A DNA stretch of 64,000 nucleotides from Shouchella miscanthi (GCF_007725405.1 NZ_CP042163.1:868001-932000), one strand, 5' to 3'. Positions 7,604-16,396 are shown, counted from the first letter of the stretch. Program-made: numbers and translations. Notes: a model not told the origin generated them from the letters alone.

Positions 7604-7691
7604 ACCACTAGGGGTGCGTCATGCTGAGAGAGACGATGAAGTCTTAACCCTTATGAACCTGATCTAGATGATGCTAGCGGAGGGAAGTGGT
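7604..7691 (+). promoter_or_regulatory. TPP riboswitch (THI element)
   Basis: The conserved THI-box elements are present in order: the P1 arm ACCACT, GGGGTGC, CTGAGA, then ACCCTTATGAACCTGATC, GATGCTAGCGGAGGGAAG and the closing AGTGG(T). The terminator at 7715-7745 is the expression platform, so thiamine pyrophosphate should switch off the downstream gene by premature termination. Confidence 0.93.
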
Positions 7692-7714
7692 TGAGCAATA
7701 GGTATGGTCTGTTC

Positions 7715-7745
7715 AACACTTCTTTTCATTAAGAAGTGTTTTTTA
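7715..7745 (+). terminator. Riboswitch-controlled terminator
   Basis: The 10-bp stem AACACTTCTT/AAGAAGTGTT is followed by a T run, 24 nt after the TPP aptamer and just before the ylmB ribosome binding site. Confidence 0.85.
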
Positions 7746-7765
7746 TTTAAGGAGGCTGAGAAAAA

Positions 7766-9031
7766 ATGAAGGAACTATTGGAGCAAGTCGACTTACGCGA
7801 GGATGAGCTTATTGAACTAGTGAAGGCGTTAATTTCATTTCAAACACCAGCACCACCAGCACGAAATACAGTAGCCATTCAAACGTATATTGCCAATTAT
7901 TTAAAAGAAATGGGGATGTTTATTGACCAGTGGGATGTGTATGAAGGCGATCCTAATGTTGTCGGAACGTTAAAAGGAACAGACAGGGAGGCCTTTCATA
8001 GCTTGATCTTAAATGGACATGTAGATGTGGCTGCTGTTGAAGAAGATGAAGAATGGGAGATGCCACCTTTTGCTGCAAAAGTAAAGGATCGGTCGATTTA
8101 TGGTCGTGGGGCTGCAGATATGAAAGGCGGACTTGCTGCCTGTTTGTTTGCGTTAAAGCTAGCTTCTGATCATGGCATTGAATTAAAAGGGGACGTCATT
8201 TTACAGTCGGTTATCGGAGAAGAAGTAGGGGAAGCAGGGACAAAGCAATGCTGTGAACGGGGGTATAAAGCAGATTATGCCATCGTAGCGGATACGAGTC
8301 ACTGTTCGATTCAAGGTCAGGGTGGTGTCATAACTGGATGGATTACGATTAAAAGCCCGACTACACATCACGACGGGACAAGACGCCAGCTTATTCACGC
8401 CGGTGGTGGTGTAAATGGGGCGAGCGCCATTGAGAAAATGGCAAAACTCATTACTGCTTTACAAGAGTTAGAGCGACATTGGGCAGTCACAAAGTCTTAT
8501 CCTGGTTTTCCGTCAGGGACAAACACCATTAATCCTGCGGTGATTGAAGGAGGAAGGCACCCCGCATTTATCGCGGATGAATGCCGGTTATGGATGACGG
8601 TTCATTTTTATCCGAATGAGTCGATTGAAGAGGTAACAAAAGAAATTGAAACACATCTTCTAGCGGTAGCAAAAGGAGATGTTTGGTTACGTGATCATTT
8701 ACCACAATTTGAGTGGGGTGGAGAGTCAATGATTGTTGATCGAGGAGAAGTGTTTCCAGCGTTCTCTGTTGATGAAAAGCATCCAGGGTTTGCAGTCATT
8801 TCAGAAGCGCATACAGCGGTCTTTAAAGAGCAACCGAAGGTCGATATGTCACCAACTGTGACAGATGGTGGGTGGCTGGCGGCTTATGGTATACCAACGA
8901 TTCTATACGGCCCGGGGAAATTAGCACACGCCCATGCAGTAAATGAAAAAATCGACATAGACGAACTGATTATGTACACAAAATCCCTTTTATCCTTTAT
9001 GGTACGTTGGTGCAACACACAAAAAAAGTAG
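7766..9031 (+). CDS. ylmB: N-formyl-4-amino-5-aminomethyl-2-methylpyrimidine deformylase (YlmB)
   Basis: This is an M20/ArgE-DapE-type zinc amidohydrolase. In Bacillus the YlmB subgroup deformylates formylaminopyrimidine, recycling the pyrimidine half of degraded thiamine. Metal-site residues are visible: His84-x-Asp86 in LNGHVDV, Asp118 in RGAADMKGG and Glu152-Glu153 in IGEEVGE. The 421-residue length is normal. TAAGGAGG precedes the ATG. The upstream TPP riboswitch is what distinguishes it from generic acetylornithine deacetylases and supports the thiamine-salvage assignment. Confidence 0.88.
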   Translation: MKELLEQVDLREDELIELVKALISFQTPAPPARNTVAIQTYIANYLKEMGMFIDQWDVYEGDPNVVGTLKGTDREAFHSLILNGHVDVAAVEEDEEWEMPPFAAKVKDRSIYGRGAADMKGGLAACLFALKLASDHGIELKGDVILQSVIGEEVGEAGTKQCCERGYKADYAIVADTSHCSIQGQGGVITGWITIKSPTTHHDGTRRQLIHAGGGVNGASAIEKMAKLITALQELERHWAVTKSYPGFPSGTNTINPAVIEGGRHPAFIADECRLWMTVHFYPNESIEEVTKEIETHLLAVAKGDVWLRDHLPQFEWGGESMIVDRGEVFPAFSVDEKHPGFAVISEAHTAVFKEQPKVDMSPTVTDGGWLAAYGIPTILYGPGKLAHAHAVNEKIDIDELIMYTKSLLSFMVRWCNTQKK

Positions 9032-9050
9032 CGATTTTGCTACTTTTTTT
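9021..9050 (+). terminator. Terminator of ylmB
   Basis: The stem AAAAAAAGTAGC/GCTACTTTTTTT overlaps the ylmB stop codon and ends in a T run. The A run on the left would also let it serve the minus-strand remnant next to it. Confidence 0.85.
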
Positions 9051-9237
9051 ATGTCCATAATGTCGTTAAAGGACCGTGCTCCCCAAATATAGGATCGTGA
9101 CTTGGTTTAGGAATGGCTGCAATTTGTTGAATATGTTTCTCTTTCTCTATAGGATCACCTGTACAAAGATTACAGGCAGCCCCGTTTGGATAGGCCCCAA
9201 CAACTGTAAATGAATGACTACCCCGAAAGGTTATTCC
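9049..9237 (-). pseudogene. C-terminal remnant of a YjlB-like cupin gene
   Basis: The minus frame is open for about 60 codons and encodes SHSFTVVGAYPNG, then DPIF and GPLTTLW, ending in TAA at 9049. This resembles the C-terminal end of YjlB-type cupins (VVGAYP, DPV, GPL-W pattern, recalled from the family). No ATG, GTG or TTG start exists in frame, and the frame runs into the 3' end of the methyltransferase gene. I read it as the surviving tail of a gene whose 5' part was deleted. Family match from memory. Confidence 0.5.
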
Positions 9238-9845
9238 TTTCGTAATACAATTGACTGAAAGGCCAAGTCTCCACCAATGACGTTACTTGGAATTACGTTG
9301 AACGATTCAATGGAAAAAAAGGCGGATAAAAGAGATTGGAGAGGCTCATGTTCATAAAACGAGAAAAAGCGTTTAGGCTCATAAACATCCTCTTCCCATA
9401 TTCCTTCAGATGTTCTCCCGCCATACACACCTAAATAAAACAGACCATTTGGTTTTATCACCCTCTTTAATTCACTTAACACCTCACTTAATTCTGCTTT
9501 CGGAACGTGTAACAGGCAATTGAATGCATAGAGAGCATCAAACTGTTCATCAGGAAACTGGAGTTGATAAAAGCTCATTTCTGCTGCCTCAAGACCTTTG
9601 CTTTTACAAATGGCAATCATTTCAGGGGACAAGTCTGTACTAAATGTATGGAACCCATGTTGATGAAAATACAAACTATCATGTCCAGGACCTGCACCGA
9701 TCTCTAGTAAACTTGTCTTCTTTTCTCGTTGCAACACTCGTAGAAACCCTTCTCTTTCATTTGTTTTCCAATCATCTGTTATAGCAGAATCTCGGTATTT
9801 CGCTTGTTTGTTGTAGGCTTCTTTTAATTGTTGTTGTGTGTTCAT
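9231..9845 (-). CDS. Class I SAM-dependent methyltransferase
   Basis: A 204-residue Rossmann-type methyltransferase with motif I LLEIGAGPGHDSLYF near residues 46-60, an acidic residue closing strand 2 in FSTDLSPEM, and motif LYAFNCLLHVPKAEL in the region of motif IV. The closing segment LAFQSIVLRKE is typical of this family. The substrate is not predictable. The ATG overlaps by 4 nt (ATGA) the stop of a short upstream ORF that looks like a truncated HIT-like gene, and CAGGAG is 9 nt upstream. It is flanked on both sides by gene remnants, suggesting arrival by recombination. Confidence 0.8.
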   Translation of the reverse strand: MNTQQQLKEAYNKQAKYRDSAITDDWKTNEREGFLRVLQREKKTSLLEIGAGPGHDSLYFHQHGFHTFSTDLSPEMIAICKSKGLEAAEMSFYQLQFPDEQFDALYAFNCLLHVPKAELSEVLSELKRVIKPNGLFYLGVYGGRTSEGIWEEDVYEPKRFFSFYEHEPLQSLLSAFFSIESFNVIPSNVIGGDLAFQSIVLRKE

Positions 9846-9970
9846 ATCATGGCTCCTGGGAGGAACTGCGTGTCACCTATGACCGCAAATCCAGTGCGCA
9901 TTCGTGCCATCACCATCGGATTTTGGTGTTGTTGTGCTGCTCTAATGCGATTTTGTTTCCAATGATTCAT
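9842..9970 (-). pseudogene. N-terminal remnant of a HIT-like gene
   Basis: A 42-codon ORF with an excellent AAAGGAGATGA ribosome binding site encodes MNHWKQNRIRAAQQ, then RMRTGFAVIGDTQFLPGAMI and stops. The GFAVIGDTQFLPG segment resembles the opening of HIT-like hydrolases (roughly 130 residues or more), so about two thirds of the protein is missing. Its stop overlaps the methyltransferase ATG, so it may still serve as a translational coupler for that gene. Family match from memory. Confidence 0.5.
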
Positions 9971-9983
9971 AGTGTCATCTCCT

Positions 9984-10691
9984 TTATTTACGATGAATGA
10001 AATGAAAGGCAACATAAACGGCTAACAAGAAATAGTGTTCTTCCTTATTTCCTTTTGAAGAGAGCGACAGTTCATATTGATAACGACTAACATGTTTGCC
10101 GGTTCCGATTAGAAAATCGTTACAGGTGATGCGCAATTCCTGACCAATAAGCTCGGTTGTCAATTGAAATGTGCTGTCATTCTGTTGAACAAACATCCAA
10201 CTCTTTCCATTCTTCAAAGCAGATAGAGCTGAGTCAAGCTGAGCAGTTCCTACCTTGGTATTATTTTGGTAAATAAGCCATTCTTTTCGTTTATCATGTT
10301 GTTGGAAAGACAGGTACGTGCCGTTTTCAAATGAAAAATGAAGTTGGAGGTGGTGACTACCTTGTCCACGAGCAAGTGATTCGAGGAGCCGGTGCCATTT
10401 CTTTTTGTACGATCGTTCGACATATCCAATTTTTTCGCCTTGAAAGAAAAGCGGCTTTTTATTCGTTGATACGCGATCAAACAATCGAACAGAAAAGACA
10501 GCTTTATTGTGATGTGGGACATAGTCTTGATCTTTTCTGCCTTGCCACCGAAGAAACAAGGTTAATAGGAAGGCAACAAGCAGAAAGAATCCTGTGGCGA
10601 AAACTTGGAGCCACTCAAGCTTCCCAGTGAAAGCGAAGCGAATTGGAATAGCGACTACACCTACAAGGAAAAATACGTAAAGAATATTCAT
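9984..10691 (-). CDS. Hypothetical membrane protein with beta-rich cytoplasmic part
   Basis: The protein has 235 residues with two N-terminal membrane helices (about 2-19 and 28-48), then a soluble region with repeated short strands (FFQGEKIGYVERSYKKKWHR, GTYLSFQQ, FQLTTELIGQELRITCNDFLIG) and a final hydrophobic stretch. The strand pattern recalls tubby C-terminal-like (YxjI/LURP) domains of Firmicutes, but I cannot confirm that. The start is followed upstream by a weak AGGAGGGC-type site. No function is proposed. Confidence 0.6.
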   Translation of the reverse strand: MNILYVFFLVGVVAIPIRFAFTGKLEWLQVFATGFFLLVAFLLTLFLRWQGRKDQDYVPHHNKAVFSVRLFDRVSTNKKPLFFQGEKIGYVERSYKKKWHRLLESLARGQGSHHLQLHFSFENGTYLSFQQHDKRKEWLIYQNNTKVGTAQLDSALSALKNGKSWMFVQQNDSTFQLTTELIGQELRITCNDFLIGTGKHVSRYQYELSLSSKGNKEEHYFLLAVYVAFHFIHRK

Positions 10692-10807
10692 AACAAATGG
10701 TGCCCTCCTAGGCTGAGGAATGCTTCTTACCAGTATACATAAAAAAGACAGGTAAATGATAACATTACGAATAGTGAATGTTATACTAAAGTAGGAGGGA
10801 TGATGGA

Positions 10808-11377
10808 ATGCATGATGAGTATGAGGATAAACGAGTCAAAGAGATAAATGAAGAGATTTGCGCTTTGCTACACAAACGTAAGGTGATGACAAACAATAAT
10901 CCAGGCTGTCCGCCTATGGATCAAATGGAAGAATGGGCACAAACCTATCAACTTGAAAAGGAAATGATTGCGAGTATTTTTCATGTCGCCGCTAACGAGG
11001 AAGAGTATAGGCCAATGATTCAACCTAAGGGCTATGTAAACACCATTCCTCAATCGTTGTTACATGAAGAGGACGACATCCTTTATAGCATACCAGCGTT
11101 GCAAACCTATCAAAATGCAACAGTGTTACTACTGCAAATGGTCTGTCGTCCAGAGAAGGTCAATTTTCATGAGCGGACGAGGATTTTTACAATCAACGTA
11201 AAAGGGTCAAAGCCATACAGAGCCCAAATGACAGAGGGAAGTGGTGGGGATGCGATGCAAGGCTATCGGTTTGTTGTTAGCCCTGCGATACAAGAAGAGG
11301 TAACGATTGTAGTAGAGGAAAAAGAATGGAGCAAAAAAACACCGCTGACAACTTTTGAGTGGATCGTAAAAGCTTGA
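10808..11377 (+). CDS. Hypothetical protein, 189 aa
   Basis: The first 60 residues are helical and charged (EINEEICALLHKRK resembles a chorismate-mutase-like helix only in pattern), followed by a beta-rich C-terminal half. There is no signal peptide or membrane segment. AGGAGG at 10793-10798 is 9 nt before the ATG. It ends 20 nt before the SDR gene, so the two probably form an operon. I do not recognise the family. Confidence 0.65.
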   Translation: MHDEYEDKRVKEINEEICALLHKRKVMTNNNPGCPPMDQMEEWAQTYQLEKEMIASIFHVAANEEEYRPMIQPKGYVNTIPQSLLHEEDDILYSIPALQTYQNATVLLLQMVCRPEKVNFHERTRIFTINVKGSKPYRAQMTEGSGGDAMQGYRFVVSPAIQEEVTIVVEEKEWSKKTPLTTFEWIVKA

Positions 11378-11396
11378 ACAAAAGGAGAACAATCGA

Positions 11397-12194
11397 ATGC
11401 CATTTAAGCGAGAAACGTTGCCATTGCAGAATAAAACCGTGTTGATAACAGGGGTTAGTCGTAGAAAAGGGATCGGATATGCCATTGCTAGGCAATGTGC
11501 TGCTTACGGTGCATCCATTGTCATCCAGCATTACCGCATTCACGACAAAGAGCAAGACTGGGGAGCCGATTCATTAGAAGCTGTTTTAGGTGGCATAAAA
11601 GAACAGCTGACAGAAGGTGCGACGCTAACGGAGTTTTCAGCAAATTTTGAGGAAGCGAGTGCCCCTGCACAACTTTTCGAGAACATCGAGCATGTACATG
11701 TTGATGCACTCGTATGTAATCATGCCATGAGTGGGAGTGATGGTTCTTTAATGGCGATAAATAGTGAATCCCTTTCTCGTCATTACGTGGTCAACACCCA
11801 ATCTAGTTTGTTGCTTGCCCAGCATTTTACAAAGCAGTTTAAACCGGAGACGGGAAGGGGAAAAGTGATCTTTATGACGTCTGGACAAGAGCTAGGTCCC
11901 CTGCGCGGCGAAATTGCGTACGGATCTGCAAAAGGTGCCATTGCCGGGATAACTGAGACCATTGCCGATGAATTAGCCGATTACAACATTACAGTAAACA
12001 CAGTCAACCCAGGCCCTGTTGATACAGGTTATATGACGGCCGAACTTTGGCAGGCCTTGAAGCCAAAATTTCCATTTGGGCGTATGGGTGAAAATGATGA
12101 TCCAGCAAGACTCATTGCGTGGTTATTAACAGATGAAGCCAACTGGATTACCGGTCAAATTATTAATTCAGAAGGCGGCTTTCGTAGAGGATGA
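11397..12194 (+). CDS. Short-chain dehydrogenase/reductase (FabG-like)
   Basis: A 265-residue classical SDR with an N-terminal nucleotide-binding motif TGVSRRKGIG, an NHA motif in the NAG position (CNHAMSG) and the YxxxK catalytic pair in YGSAKGAI. The C-terminal end ITGQIINSEGGF is typical of FabG-like reductases. The substrate is unknown. AAAGGAG lies before the ATG and the gene closely follows the 189-aa hypothetical gene. The TGxxxRxxGIG form with an Arg insert resembles SDRs annotated as 3-ketoacyl-ACP reductases in Bacillus. Confidence 0.82.
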   Translation: MPFKRETLPLQNKTVLITGVSRRKGIGYAIARQCAAYGASIVIQHYRIHDKEQDWGADSLEAVLGGIKEQLTEGATLTEFSANFEEASAPAQLFENIEHVHVDALVCNHAMSGSDGSLMAINSESLSRHYVVNTQSSLLLAQHFTKQFKPETGRGKVIFMTSGQELGPLRGEIAYGSAKGAIAGITETIADELADYNITVNTVNPGPVDTGYMTAELWQALKPKFPFGRMGENDDPARLIAWLLTDEANWITGQIINSEGGFRRG

Positions 12195-12269
12195 AAATGT
12201 AGAAAAAATTTCGAATGGTTGCGCATCTAATCGATTATAATGATTAAAAATAGGAAAAGAGGCACGTAC

Positions 12270-12476
12270 ATGAACGATAAAGTTGTCTGGTATGGTCGCT
12301 GTTTGTTTATAATAGGCATTGTATTATTTGGTCTTACTCAAATTGCGTTGGCAATGGACATACACGATCCCACCTTATTTACAGGAGCGATGATTGCTTA
12401 TTATGCGAGTATTATCTTCTTTATTGTTGGTCTTATTACTATACTAACGGATTTATTTCAAAGCCAAGATGAATAG
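12270..12476 (+). CDS. Small membrane protein, two transmembrane helices
   Basis: About 68 residues form two membrane segments (LFIIGIVLFGLTQIALAM and MIAYYASIIFFIVGLITILT) with short soluble ends. I start at ATG 12270 because AAAGAGG lies 7 nt upstream; an earlier in-frame ATG at 12240 has no such site. A terminator follows. Function unknown. Confidence 0.65.
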   Translation: MNDKVVWYGRCLFIIGIVLFGLTQIALAMDIHDPTLFTGAMIAYYASIIFFIVGLITILTDLFQSQDE

Positions 12477-12483
12477 CCCTTTC

Positions 12484-12512
12484 CCCCTTTTAGTAAAAAA
12501 GGGGATTTTGTT
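12484..12512 (+). terminator. Terminator
   Basis: CCCCTTTT/AAAAGGGG with a 5-nt loop is followed by ATTTTGTTT. It closes the small membrane protein gene. Confidence 0.75.
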
Positions 12513-12578
12513 TAGTTTTTAAAGCATTCAATGCTACAATAAAAAGAAATTGGAAGGTATGAAGCTGGAGGAGTTTGT

Positions 12579-13637
12579 ATGCAATCAGTCCCAACAAATG
12601 CAATTAAAGTAGTGTCGCGCGCTAAGAAGGAAACCATTCCTAAAGCTCATGAAGAGCTACGTCATTGGAAAAGTGAAGCCATGAAGATACAAGACGAATC
12701 GATCCGTGAGCAAGCAACATGGACTGTTAGCGATAAAACGTTTCACGCTGAAGGAGGCAGTATTATCGGTCTTCTGTCTGGCGCAAATAAAGATCGCTAT
12801 ATTCAATTTATGGTAGGGTATCAGTCGATTTGTGATTTTTTAGATACGCTTTGCGATAAAAATGACAGCACGAACCCGGACGATTTTCGTTCCATTCACA
12901 ATGCGCTATTAGATACATTAGAGCCTGAAAAAGAGTTTAGTGATTACTATCAATATCGATCAGGCTTTCATGATGATGGGTATTTACAAAAGCTGGTAAC
13001 ACGATGCCGTGAAGCGGTGCAGCAATTTCCTGGTTTTGATGTAATGAAAGAAGACATGAAGGAAGTTGCGCGTTATTATATTGATTTCCAAGTGTACAAG
13101 CATGTGGAAGAAGAGAAGCGTGAACCGTTGTTAAAAGCGTTTTATGAAGAAAATCAGCACCTTGTTCCAGGGATGCGTTGGTATGAGTTTGCTTGTGGTG
13201 CGGCATCAACCCTCGCACTCTATACACTTGCAGCATACGCTGCTGCCTCTGAGCGGACAAAAGAAAAGTCGAAGCATATAAAAGAAGCTTATTTTCCTTG
13301 GGTCCAAGGCTTACACATTATGCTTGATTATTTTATTGATCAAGAGGAAGATCGCTTAGAAAATGAAATGAATTTTGCTGCATACTATGAGTCAAAGGAA
13401 GATATGATGGAGCGGTTTCGCTTTCTAGATGAACAAGCGAACGCGAAATTGAAAGGCTTGCCTGACGAGAAATTTCATATGCTTTTGAAGAAAGGCTTGT
13501 ACGCACTTTATTTATCTGATGGAAAAGTAGCGAATAACCCTGAACTGAAAAAAGATGCAAAGGAAATTATTAAGCTAGGCGGAAAATCAGCGGCGTTTTT
13601 CTTCCAGAATCGCTGGATGTTTAAGCGTGCGATTTAA
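12579..13637 (+). CDS. ytpB: Tetraprenyl-beta-curcumene synthase (YtpB, DUF2600)
   Basis: A 352-residue DUF2600 protein, collinear with YtpB of B. subtilis (about 367 residues). YtpB is a large terpene synthase that cyclises tetraprenyl (and pentaprenyl) diphosphate to beta-curcumenes, precursors of sesquarterpenes. Helix motifs expected to bind diphosphate-Mg are present: CDFLDTLCDKND near residues 88-99 and HIMLDYFIDQEED near 245-257, with GMRWYEFACGAAST between. GGAGG precedes the ATG. No tetraprenyl diphosphate synthase or cyclase gene is adjacent, so substrate must come from elsewhere in the genome. Confidence 0.88.
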   Translation: MQSVPTNAIKVVSRAKKETIPKAHEELRHWKSEAMKIQDESIREQATWTVSDKTFHAEGGSIIGLLSGANKDRYIQFMVGYQSICDFLDTLCDKNDSTNPDDFRSIHNALLDTLEPEKEFSDYYQYRSGFHDDGYLQKLVTRCREAVQQFPGFDVMKEDMKEVARYYIDFQVYKHVEEEKREPLLKAFYEENQHLVPGMRWYEFACGAASTLALYTLAAYAAASERTKEKSKHIKEAYFPWVQGLHIMLDYFIDQEEDRLENEMNFAAYYESKEDMMERFRFLDEQANAKLKGLPDEKFHMLLKKGLYALYLSDGKVANNPELKKDAKEIIKLGGKSAAFFFQNRWMFKRAI

Positions 13638-13642
13638 CAATG

Positions 13643-13675
13643 AAGGCATCTCGGAATCTGACGAGGTGCCTTTTT
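13643..13675 (+). terminator. Terminator of ytpB
   Basis: AAGGCATCTC/GAGGTGCCTT with a T5 run lies just before the ribosome binding site of the next gene. Confidence 0.8.
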
Positions 13676-13689
13676 CAAGGAGGAACAAA

Positions 13690-14169
13690 ATGAGAATCAG
13701 AGAAATAAAGGAAGACAATCGAACAGACGTTGAAGCGTTTTTTAGCCAACAATGGGGTTCTCCACTAATGGTCGTTGCCAGCGGTGTCTATGATTGTAGT
13801 GAACTTGATGGCTATGTTGCGCTAAATGAAGCTGGAGACATCATTGGTTTACTAACGTTTGCGTATCGCAACGGACAAATGGAAGTGATGTCGTTAGATA
13901 GTGTGAAGGAAGGCGTTGGCGTAGGGACTGCTTTACTGGAAACCTTAGAAAACGGTGCCAGAGAAAAGGGCATAAAAGCGATTCATCTTGTGACAACAAA
14001 TGATAATGTACATGCACTAGCATTTTACCAAAGAAGAGGCTATGTGCTACATAAGCTTTATAAAGAAGCCGTAAAGAAAGCACGTTTGCTTAAGCCTGAA
14101 ATTCCGCACGTTGCAGAAAATGGCATTCCTATAAGGGATGAGATTGAGTTAATCAAGTCACTTGTATAA
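13690..14169 (+). CDS. GNAT-family N-acetyltransferase
   Basis: About 160 residues with the GNAT acetyl-CoA loop in VKEGVGVGTALLETLENGA and a later strand-helix unit IHLVTTNDNVHALAFYQRRGY, both typical. The substrate is unknown. The start at ATG 13690 is set by AAGGAGG just upstream, and longer readings of the frame would cross the terminator at 13643-13675. It is followed by aadK with overlapping translation signals, so the two probably form an operon that could modify amine-bearing compounds (inference). Confidence 0.82.
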   Translation: MRIREIKEDNRTDVEAFFSQQWGSPLMVVASGVYDCSELDGYVALNEAGDIIGLLTFAYRNGQMEVMSLDSVKEGVGVGTALLETLENGAREKGIKAIHLVTTNDNVHALAFYQRRGYVLHKLYKEAVKKARLLKPEIPHVAENGIPIRDEIELIKSLV

Positions 14170-14182
14170 GGAGGAAGAAACG

Positions 14183-15064
14183 ATGCGATCAGAAAAGGAA
14201 ATGATGAATCTTATTCTTTCAATCGCCAGCGAAGATGAACGTATTTTGGCTGTGTATATGAATGGGTCTAGAACAAACAAGAACGCACCGAAAGACCTTT
14301 TTCAAGATTATGACATTGTTTATGTGGTAGAGAATACGGCTCCATTTGTACAAGAGCGAGCGTGGTTAAATCAATTCGGTAAGCGTTTACTTATGCAAGA
14401 GCCAGCTCAACACGATGAAGCTTTAGGGAGAAACGTGAATGTCGATCGTTCTTATACGTACTTAATGTTGCTTGCCGATGGCAACCGAATTGATTTACAT
14501 GTTGAGACGATTGCGTCAATGAAAGAAGGGTACAGAAACGATTCTTTAACCATACCGTTACTAGATAAAAGGGGGATTTTGCCTGATATCGCACCAGCTT
14601 CCGATAAAGATTATCGAGTGAAAAAACCATCGGAAGCGGAATTTTTAACTAGCTGTAACGAGTTTTGGTGGTGTCTACAAAATGTTGTGAAAGGGATTTG
14701 GCGAGATGAGCTCCCTTATGCTAAAGAAATGTTCGATGGTGTTGTAAGAATACCGTTAAATCATATGACCTCTTGGTGGATTCAACAAAATCAAAGCGAA
14801 CCAGTGGCTACAGGAAAAATGGGTAAGTATTTTAAACGGTTCTTACCTGAGCCGTTATGGGAGCAGTACAAACACACGTATAGCGGCCCTTCACATGAAG
14901 ACTTCTGGCGCTCTCTTTTTACCGCATGTGATTTATTTAGTACGTTAGCGAGAGATGTAGCTAGCCAATTAACCTATCCTTATAACGAAGAAGAAGAAAA
15001 GCATATGCTCCTGTATATACGCCAAGTTCAGTCGTTGTCAAAAGAGGCGACGGAGATTTTCTAA
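14183..15064 (+). CDS. aadK: Aminoglycoside 6-adenylyltransferase (AadK family)
   Basis: A 293-residue nucleotidyltransferase closely resembling AadK of B. subtilis, which adenylylates streptomycin. The opening RSEKEMMNLIL, the polymerase-beta-like motif GSRTNKN followed by DLFQDYDI (metal-binding Asp pair), FGKRLLMQ, CNEFWW and VVKG(I)WRDELPYA are conserved. The start at ATG 14183 follows TAAGGAGGAAG. It is chromosomal and next to a GNAT gene. Resistance activity is probable but depends on expression. Confidence 0.88.
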   Translation: MRSEKEMMNLILSIASEDERILAVYMNGSRTNKNAPKDLFQDYDIVYVVENTAPFVQERAWLNQFGKRLLMQEPAQHDEALGRNVNVDRSYTYLMLLADGNRIDLHVETIASMKEGYRNDSLTIPLLDKRGILPDIAPASDKDYRVKKPSEAEFLTSCNEFWWCLQNVVKGIWRDELPYAKEMFDGVVRIPLNHMTSWWIQQNQSEPVATGKMGKYFKRFLPEPLWEQYKHTYSGPSHEDFWRSLFTACDLFSTLARDVASQLTYPYNEEEEKHMLLYIRQVQSLSKEATEIF

Positions 15065-15178
15065 AGGGACGGTTAGTGAACAAGAGTAGTAAAAAGAACT
15101 AAATTTTTGATTGTTCTGTTTTTAAAAGAGCGTTACACTTGTGTACATATAAGAGTGTGAGGAGATGGTTTATAGGGG

Positions 15179-16396
15179 ATGAGTTCAAAGTCTAGAGTTG
15201 TGGCAATCGCGCTTATCACAGCAGTAGCCGTACTAGGAGACGCAATGTTGTTTATTGTGTTACCGTTAAATTGGGAGGAATTTGGTTTAACAGCGGTATG
15301 GCAAGTTGGTGTACTTTTATCCATTAATCGCTTCGTTCGCTTACCGATTACACCTCTTATCGGTCTTTTTTACAAAAAATTTGATGTGCGTGTTGGTATG
15401 GTAGTAGCCGTATGTCTAGCAGGGATCAGCACGCTGTTCTATGGCTTATCAAGTGGGTTTATTGTTTTATTAATCATGCGAATTTTCTGGGGGATTGCAT
15501 GGTCTTTTATCCGTCTTGGCGGTTTATTGACAGTTGTTTCATTGTCTCAAGATACGAACCGGGGCAATTTAATGGGTCTCTACAATGGTCTTTGGGGATT
15601 AGGTGGTTTAACAGGAATGTTGGCAGGTGGCGTCTTTGTAGATGTTTTTTCGATAACGGCTGTTACGACGATTTTTGCCTTCGGCTCGTTTTTACTTCTC
15701 CCATTTATTTATATGCTTATTCCGAAAACAGAAGGAAAAGAGGCGGCTCAGGAAGCGGCTGATAAGTATAAAAACCTTGATCTGACATTCCTCACTCCTT
15801 ACATTCGTTTAGTCATCGCAACAAGTGCCACAATGGGTTTTATCGTTTTAGGTATTTTTGCTTCTTCTTTAAGTACACTTATTGGTCGAAGCTATGATGA
15901 GCAATGGTCGATTTTGGGTTTAACCATTGGCGTTCTTGGATTAGCAGGCGCAATACAGGCATTTCGCTGGGCGTGGGAACCATTTATTGCCCCTCTATTT
16001 GGCCGTATGGTTGATCGCTCAACCAATAAACAAACCCTCATACTTGTACCTTTACTCATTAGCATTGTCACGTTTTGGTTTTTAGGTTTCCTTGACAAGG
16101 TTGTTCCTCTGCTAATCGTTATTTTTGTCTTTCAGTTTGCATCAACCATGTTTGTGACCGTTACGGACACACTTGCTGCGGGAGCCGCTTCTAAAACAGA
16201 CTCTGTCAAGATGATGACTGTTCACACCGTTATGGTTGATCTTGGGGCTGCAATAGGACCACTGTTATCGTTTTTAATTCTTTTCTGGTTTGATTTAAGT
16301 ATGGTGTTCTATGTTGCGAGTATTCTTATGGCAGTGTTAGCGGCTGCTTGGATTCTATATGGCATAAAACAAAAAAAGACCTTGAGTCGTGTATAG
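15179..16396 (+). CDS. Major facilitator superfamily transporter
   Basis: A 405-residue membrane protein with about 12 predicted helices and the MFS signature region FYKKFDVRVGMVVAV in loop 2-3. A long central loop of charged residues (EGKEAAQEAADKYKNLD) divides the two halves. The substrate is unclear; the fold is typical of drug or metabolite exporters. GAGGAGA lies about 14 nt upstream and GGGG directly before the ATG, so the start is probable rather than certain. It is followed by a strong terminator. Confidence 0.82.
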   Translation: MSSKSRVVAIALITAVAVLGDAMLFIVLPLNWEEFGLTAVWQVGVLLSINRFVRLPITPLIGLFYKKFDVRVGMVVAVCLAGISTLFYGLSSGFIVLLIMRIFWGIAWSFIRLGGLLTVVSLSQDTNRGNLMGLYNGLWGLGGLTGMLAGGVFVDVFSITAVTTIFAFGSFLLLPFIYMLIPKTEGKEAAQEAADKYKNLDLTFLTPYIRLVIATSATMGFIVLGIFASSLSTLIGRSYDEQWSILGLTIGVLGLAGAIQAFRWAWEPFIAPLFGRMVDRSTNKQTLILVPLLISIVTFWFLGFLDKVVPLLIVIFVFQFASTMFVTVTDTLAAGAASKTDSVKMMTVHTVMVDLGAAIGPLLSFLILFWFDLSMVFYVASILMAVLAAAWILYGIKQKKTLSRV

